Origin: Verrucomicrobiota bacterium
GTDB lineage: Bacteria > Verrucomicrobiota > Verrucomicrobiia > Limisphaerales > UBA9464
Reading direction: 5' to 3'
NCBI GenBank assembly: GCA_017309115.1
Contig: JAFLEF010000034.1
Location: 1-64,000 of the forward strand
Length of the DNA: 64,000 nucleotides
The notes below the pieces were generated by a model, which worked only from the letters and a program-made list of their open reading frames with translations, was not told where the DNA came from and did not search any database. Below are positions 60,930 through 64,000 of this stretch, piece after piece (the stretch's first letter is position 1; every line of letters starts with the position of its first letter). The position numbers and the translations under genes were made by a program.

Positions 60930-62426
60930 TCACTTGCCCACGGGGGCGGTCTGGGGCTGAACTCCCGCCAGAATCATGGGTTCAGGTTGACGATACGGAC
61001 CAAACGTCCGGACCAGGAGCCAGCAAATGTTGGCGAAGAAGGCCACATGGCCCACCGCCAGGATCACTCCGGTAACGGTGCGAAGCTTCAAATAAGGAAG
61101 CGTCACTTTGACAACCTCCAGGAACGGGATCTGGGCGTCCAACATGGCCTTGCCCTGCAACCACCCCCCCCAGCTCAGCGGAGCCACGTACAGAATAATC
61201 CCCACCGCCGTGCACCAAAAGTGTAGGGAGATCAGCCGCTCGCTCGGCCACTCTCGCTGCGTGATGCGAGGGAGGATGTAGTACATCGATCCGAACATCG
61301 TCATCGTGAAGAAGGCGTACATGCCCCAATGCGCATGGGCCACAGTGTGGTGCGTGAAGTGGGCCGTCTCACTGAACCAACGAACCGCGCTGAGCACACC
61401 CTGGAGACTCGAAACGGTGTAACTCATCGCGCCAAAAACGATAAACCGGAGAGTCGGACTGTACTTCAGCTTCCCGAAGTGACCGATCATCGTGAAGTGA
61501 TGGTTAATGGCAGTGGCCACCACCGGAATGATCATCATGACCGACGCCACAATGGAGATTGTGATCATCCAAGCCGGGAACGGCCCGCCGACGAGATGAT
61601 GGAAGCCGTTCCAGTTGTAGAACAGGGCCAGCGTCCAAAAACCGAGAACACTCAGATAGTAGCTGTGAATCGGCCGACCGATGACCTTGGGAAGGAAGTA
61701 ATAGATGGACGCCAATCCGACCGGCGTGAACCACAGCCCCAAAACATTGTGGCCGTACCACCAGTTGACGGCGGCCTGCACCGCTCCCCGCGCGGGATCC
61801 ATCACCAGCAGCAGCTGCGCGGTGGAATACAACCAGGGGAACCACAACACCGCCGCCAGGATGTACCACTGCGACACGTACAAATGCTTTTCCCGGCGGA
61901 ACCGGAAGATAACGATGGTCCAGACGGCGATCAGTGCGAAGGACAGAAACAAAATCGGGGTGCAGTACTTGGGCAGCTCGAGATATTCCACCCCGGTGGT
62001 GTCACCTGCCAGAATGCCCACAATCCCAATGACCAGTCCGATGTTCCAAAGAACTGCGGCGGAATTGATCAGACTCTGGGCCATCAAAGGAACTCGGCAG
62101 AGCCGACACATCAGCCAAAGAATCACTCCAACGGCCACCTCAGCCGAGAAACCATAGATGACGGCGTTCAAGTGAGCAGTGCGGATCCGCCCGAATGTCA
62201 GCCAAGCGGCATCTCCGAGAAACCCAGGGGCATGAAGTTTGTAACTCGCCAAGAGGGCTAGGACGGTTCCGGCCAAAAGCCACAGCATGCCGCTCAGAAA
62301 AAACAACAGAACCGAACCCCGACAGGAGGCATCAATCTCCGCCAACTGGGCTCGGTTGGATTGACCGAGATTGGAATCCCAGGGCGACAATGCGGCCATG
62401 ACGCCGGGTGAAGCAGGAGCGCTCAT
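60930..62426 (-). CDS. ccoN: cbb3-type cytochrome c oxidase subunit I
   Basis: 498 residues, about 12 or more helices. Low-spin haem ligands: His85 (TAHLNAVIYGFSAE) and the HAH region of HFTHHTVAHAHWG (about 355-370). CuB ligands: GHNVLG (about 225) and FHHL (about 275). The IHSYYLS block corresponds to the C-family helix VII tyrosine region (VYSYRLS). The four-electron O2-reducing, proton-pumping subunit. Its start overlaps the stop of the CcoS-like gene (ATGA). Confidence 0.95.
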   Translation of the reverse strand: MSAPASPGVMAALSPWDSNLGQSNRAQLAEIDASCRGSVLLFFLSGMLWLLAGTVLALLASYKLHAPGFLGDAAWLTFGRIRTAHLNAVIYGFSAEVAVGVILWLMCRLCRVPLMAQSLINSAAVLWNIGLVIGIVGILAGDTTGVEYLELPKYCTPILFLSFALIAVWTIVIFRFRREKHLYVSQWYILAAVLWFPWLYSTAQLLLVMDPARGAVQAAVNWWYGHNVLGLWFTPVGLASIYYFLPKVIGRPIHSYYLSVLGFWTLALFYNWNGFHHLVGGPFPAWMITISIVASVMMIIPVVATAINHHFTMIGHFGKLKYSPTLRFIVFGAMSYTVSSLQGVLSAVRWFSETAHFTHHTVAHAHWGMYAFFTMTMFGSMYYILPRITQREWPSERLISLHFWCTAVGIILYVAPLSWGGWLQGKAMLDAQIPFLEVVKVTLPYLKLRTVTGVILAVGHVAFFANICWLLVRTFGPYRQPEPMILAGVQPQTAPVGK

Positions 62427-62638
62427 GCCTTGTTCGTCAGGGTTTGTTTGGGGAAAGAGGAACGGTTCAAAACGACATCGGTCATCTGGCCCAGCGGTTC
62501 TTCCTGATCGAAGGGTAAGAGGGCGGCCTTGTCATGATGGCGAAGCTGACCCTCCCGGCCCGCCCACCAGAGCGCGTACAGCGCCACGGCCGGAAAAGCC
62601 AGGGAGCTACCAATCAAGATGAAGGAGATGATGCCCAT
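62423..62638 (-). CDS. Small CcoS-like membrane protein
   Basis: 71 residues. One N-terminal helix (about 4-26), then ALWWAGREGQLRHHDKAALLPFD, similar to the CcoS pattern FFWAVRSGQFDD. CcoS is needed for cofactor insertion in cbb3 oxidases. Its ATGA overlap with ccoN supports a role in oxidase assembly. The family match is short, so certainty is moderate. Confidence 0.55.
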   Translation of the reverse strand: MGIISFILIGSSLAFPAVALYALWWAGREGQLRHHDKAALLPFDQEEPLGQMTDVVLNRSSFPKQTLTNKA

Positions 62639-62651
62639 CGGGGACGAAGCG

Positions 62652-63008
62652 CTATTCGTAAGAGACCTGCTTCAGAGACGCTTCCAGGCGCTCGATCAGT
62701 TTGGCTTGCCCAGCCGCGTTACCATCCCGGTTCAGGTTAGCCCAAAGATCAACGGCTTGGTTCACCGGCAGACGGTAAATCCCCAATTCCGCCTTGATGG
62801 GAGCATAGTTGTTCAGCACGTCGGCGTTCTGGGCCTTCATTTCGCCCCAGATTCGCGCCCGCTCTTCAGCTCGAGCGGTACCGACCGGCGCGGGGCGGAA
62901 AATTCGCTGCATGTACACGACCATTGCGCCAATGAGGCACATGGCTCCGATGCCGCCCACGAAGTAGGCGAGCACGGTCCGGGTGGGATTAGGTGTTTCT
63001 TGGCTCAT
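62652..63008 (-). CDS. Single-helix membrane protein between actF and oxidase genes
   Basis: 118 residues. One helix near the N-terminus (about 13-33, VLAYFVGGIGAMCLIGAMVVYM), the rest a soluble, helical periplasmic or cytosolic domain (NADVLNNYAPIKAELGIYRLPVNQAVDLWANLNRD). I do not recognise a family. Its position between actF and ccoN suggests it belongs to the ACIII-oxidase supercomplex. Confidence 0.7.
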   Translation of the reverse strand: MSQETPNPTRTVLAYFVGGIGAMCLIGAMVVYMQRIFRPAPVGTARAEERARIWGEMKAQNADVLNNYAPIKAELGIYRLPVNQAVDLWANLNRDGNAAGQAKLIERLEASLKQVSYE

Positions 63009-63023
63009 GTTCGTACCTCCGGA

Positions 63024-64000
63024 TTAGTCCGCCCCAATCGGATCGGCGGGAATATCGTGATGAGTGATGGCCTCCTGGAGCCGGGGGTGCTTCTGTGCCC
63101 ACTTGGGATACTTCAGATAGTCACTCCAGAACACCTTGGCGAGGATCGCCGATAGACCCAGCCAGCAAATCAGGTCGAACAACGTCACGTGCAAGCCCGT
63201 TCTCCACAGTACCGGCATCACGTTGAAAGTCATGTCCGTGTAGTGCATCAACCACGCCCACGCGATCAGCGGTCCCATCACAAACAAACTCATCTTCGCG
63301 TCGATGCGGAGCAAGGCGAGGAACGGAATGAAGAAGTGACCAAACAGGAGCAGCATCCCCACTTCCCACCAGGAACCCCTCTCGCGATCCACGTACCAGA
63401 AAGTCTCTTCGGGCAGGGCCGCATTCCAAATCAGGAAGTACTGAGAGAAGCCGATGTAGGCGTAGAACACAGTGAACGCGAAAAACCACGTTCCCAAATC
63501 GTGAATCTGCCGCGGAAAGATCACCGGAGCCAGCTCGCGGGTCATCAGATAACGGGTGATTCCATACAGCGTCGCCAGCGTCAGCCACAAACTCCCGGCG
63601 AAGTAATAGACACCGTAGATTGTGCTGAAGAACTGCCACTGAAGCGACATCATCAACAGGATGATCACCAGCGTGATCGAAAACCCATAAACGTAGATTC
63701 CCCAAGCGGCCATCTTGCGGGCCTTAAAGGTCCAGATCGCTGCTCCATCCTTGTCCTGAGCCAGGGAGTAACTACGGAAGCTGAAGGCCATGTAGTTCCA
63801 CAGCAGAAAAATCCCGACTAGGAGGATGTTGAAGGAGTACTGGTTCAGCAGGACTCGCTTCACGTTCAAGGCGTGGTCCGCCGCAGGGTCCACCGTCAAC
63901 CAAGGCCAGATGTACCGTTGCAAGACCAGCAACGGAATCAGCATGATTGATACGGGACGAATCAAGCAGGCCATATGTTCCGCCAACCGAAGGACCGGCA
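63024..64000 (-). CDS. actF: Alternative Complex III membrane subunit ActF, 3' part (N-terminus outside window)
   Basis: Open from the window edge (no stop in frame before 64000); about 325 residues are visible, nine or so helices. IYGVYYFAGSLWLTLATLY, ELAPVIFPRQIHDLGTWFFAFTVFYAYIGFSQYFLIWNA, and RERGSWWEVGMLLLFGHFFIPFLALLRIDAK resemble the ActC/ActF quinol-binding subunits of the bacterial Alternative Complex III (NrfD/PsrC type). It oxidises quinol and passes electrons to cytochrome c. The other act genes should lie to the right of the window. Confidence 0.82.
   Translation of the reverse strand, partial: PVLRLAEHMACLIRPVSIMLIPLLVLQRYIWPWLTVDPAADHALNVKRVLLNQYSFNILLVGIFLLWNYMAFSFRSYSLAQDKDGAAIWTFKARKMAAWGIYVYGFSITLVIILLMMSLQWQFFSTIYGVYYFAGSLWLTLATLYGITRYLMTRELAPVIFPRQIHDLGTWFFAFTVFYAYIGFSQYFLIWNAALPEETFWYVDRERGSWWEVGMLLLFGHFFIPFLALLRIDAKMSLFVMGPLIAWAWLMHYTDMTFNVMPVLWRTGLHVTLFDLICWLGLSAILAKVFWSDYLKYPKWAQKHPRLQEAITHHDIPADPIGAD

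Noticed and set aside
1..64000. CRISPR array, prophage or rRNA/tRNA genes
   Set aside because: No regularly spaced direct repeats, no phage structural genes and no conserved RNA-gene signatures were seen on either strand.

Overview
The window looks like chromosomal DNA from a free-living, heterotrophic member of the Verrucomicrobiota, probably the Pedosphaerales/Limisphaerales side. This is an inference from gene content. It carries two clusters of planctomycete/verrucomicrobial secreted cytochrome proteins (DUF1592/DUF1552 and DUF1549-1553/DUF1501/WD40), a PEP-CTERM protein, futalosine-type UbiA/UbiX neighbours, an Alternative Complex III subunit beside a cbb3-type oxidase, and high GC with dense coding. 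No rRNA, tRNA, CRISPR array or prophage was seen.

Layout. 1-5.6 kb: the 3' end of a transposase abuts a giant surface-protein gene (beta-helix, Ca-binding, LamG, C25-like) that seems truncated by the insertion. The same gene has a one-base slip in a G8 tract just before its signal peptide, and is followed by a palindromic repeat. 5.6-11.3 kb: a PEP-CTERM choice-of-anchor I protein, a tandem trypsin-like protease, trpD and ispF. 11.4-15.8 kb: a coupled DUF1592/DUF1552 pair and a DoxX-like membrane protein. 15.8-19.3 kb: a Ycf46-like AAA ATPase, a small protein, a PflX-like radical SAM enzyme, and an ECF sigma factor with a small partner. 19.5-25.6 kb: a VanY-type peptidase, Dps, an amidohydrolase, an AspT-like transporter, a lipoprotein and a LysR regulator. 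25.7-31.6 kb: ubiA, ubiX, a secreted protein and oligopeptide ABC transporter genes without ATPases.

31.7-34.3 kb: the pgk-tpiA-secG operon. Its promoter side (34.3-34.7 kb) contains a chain of hairpins ending in an intrinsic terminator, a candidate structured leader or small RNA. 34.7-41.7 kb: a complete seven-gene Mrp cation/proton antiporter operon, nearly every junction overlapping as ATGA, preceded by a Ca/Na antiporter. 41.9-43.4 kb: a hot-dog thioesterase and a squalene/phytoene synthase. 43.6-46.4 kb: an ECF sigma factor, an anti-sigma-like membrane protein and a bactofilin-like/RDD membrane protein. 46.4-49.1 kb: a class II Fic protein behind a strong palindromic operator, then an MFS transporter.

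49.1-59.4 kb: a catabolic/secreted block (WD40 cytochrome, DUF1549/1553, DUF1501, YggS, a Tat-exported sugar isomerase-like protein, a PQQ-type sugar dehydrogenase). 59.5-64 kb: a respiratory operon read leftwards, with the end of actF (Alternative Complex III), a small membrane protein, a CcoS-like protein, ccoN, ccoO and a mono-haem ccoP-like gene. Together these suggest an aerobic polysaccharide or peptide degrader that exports redox proteins, passes quinol electrons through Complex III to a cbb3 oxidase, and couples ion gradients through Mrp.
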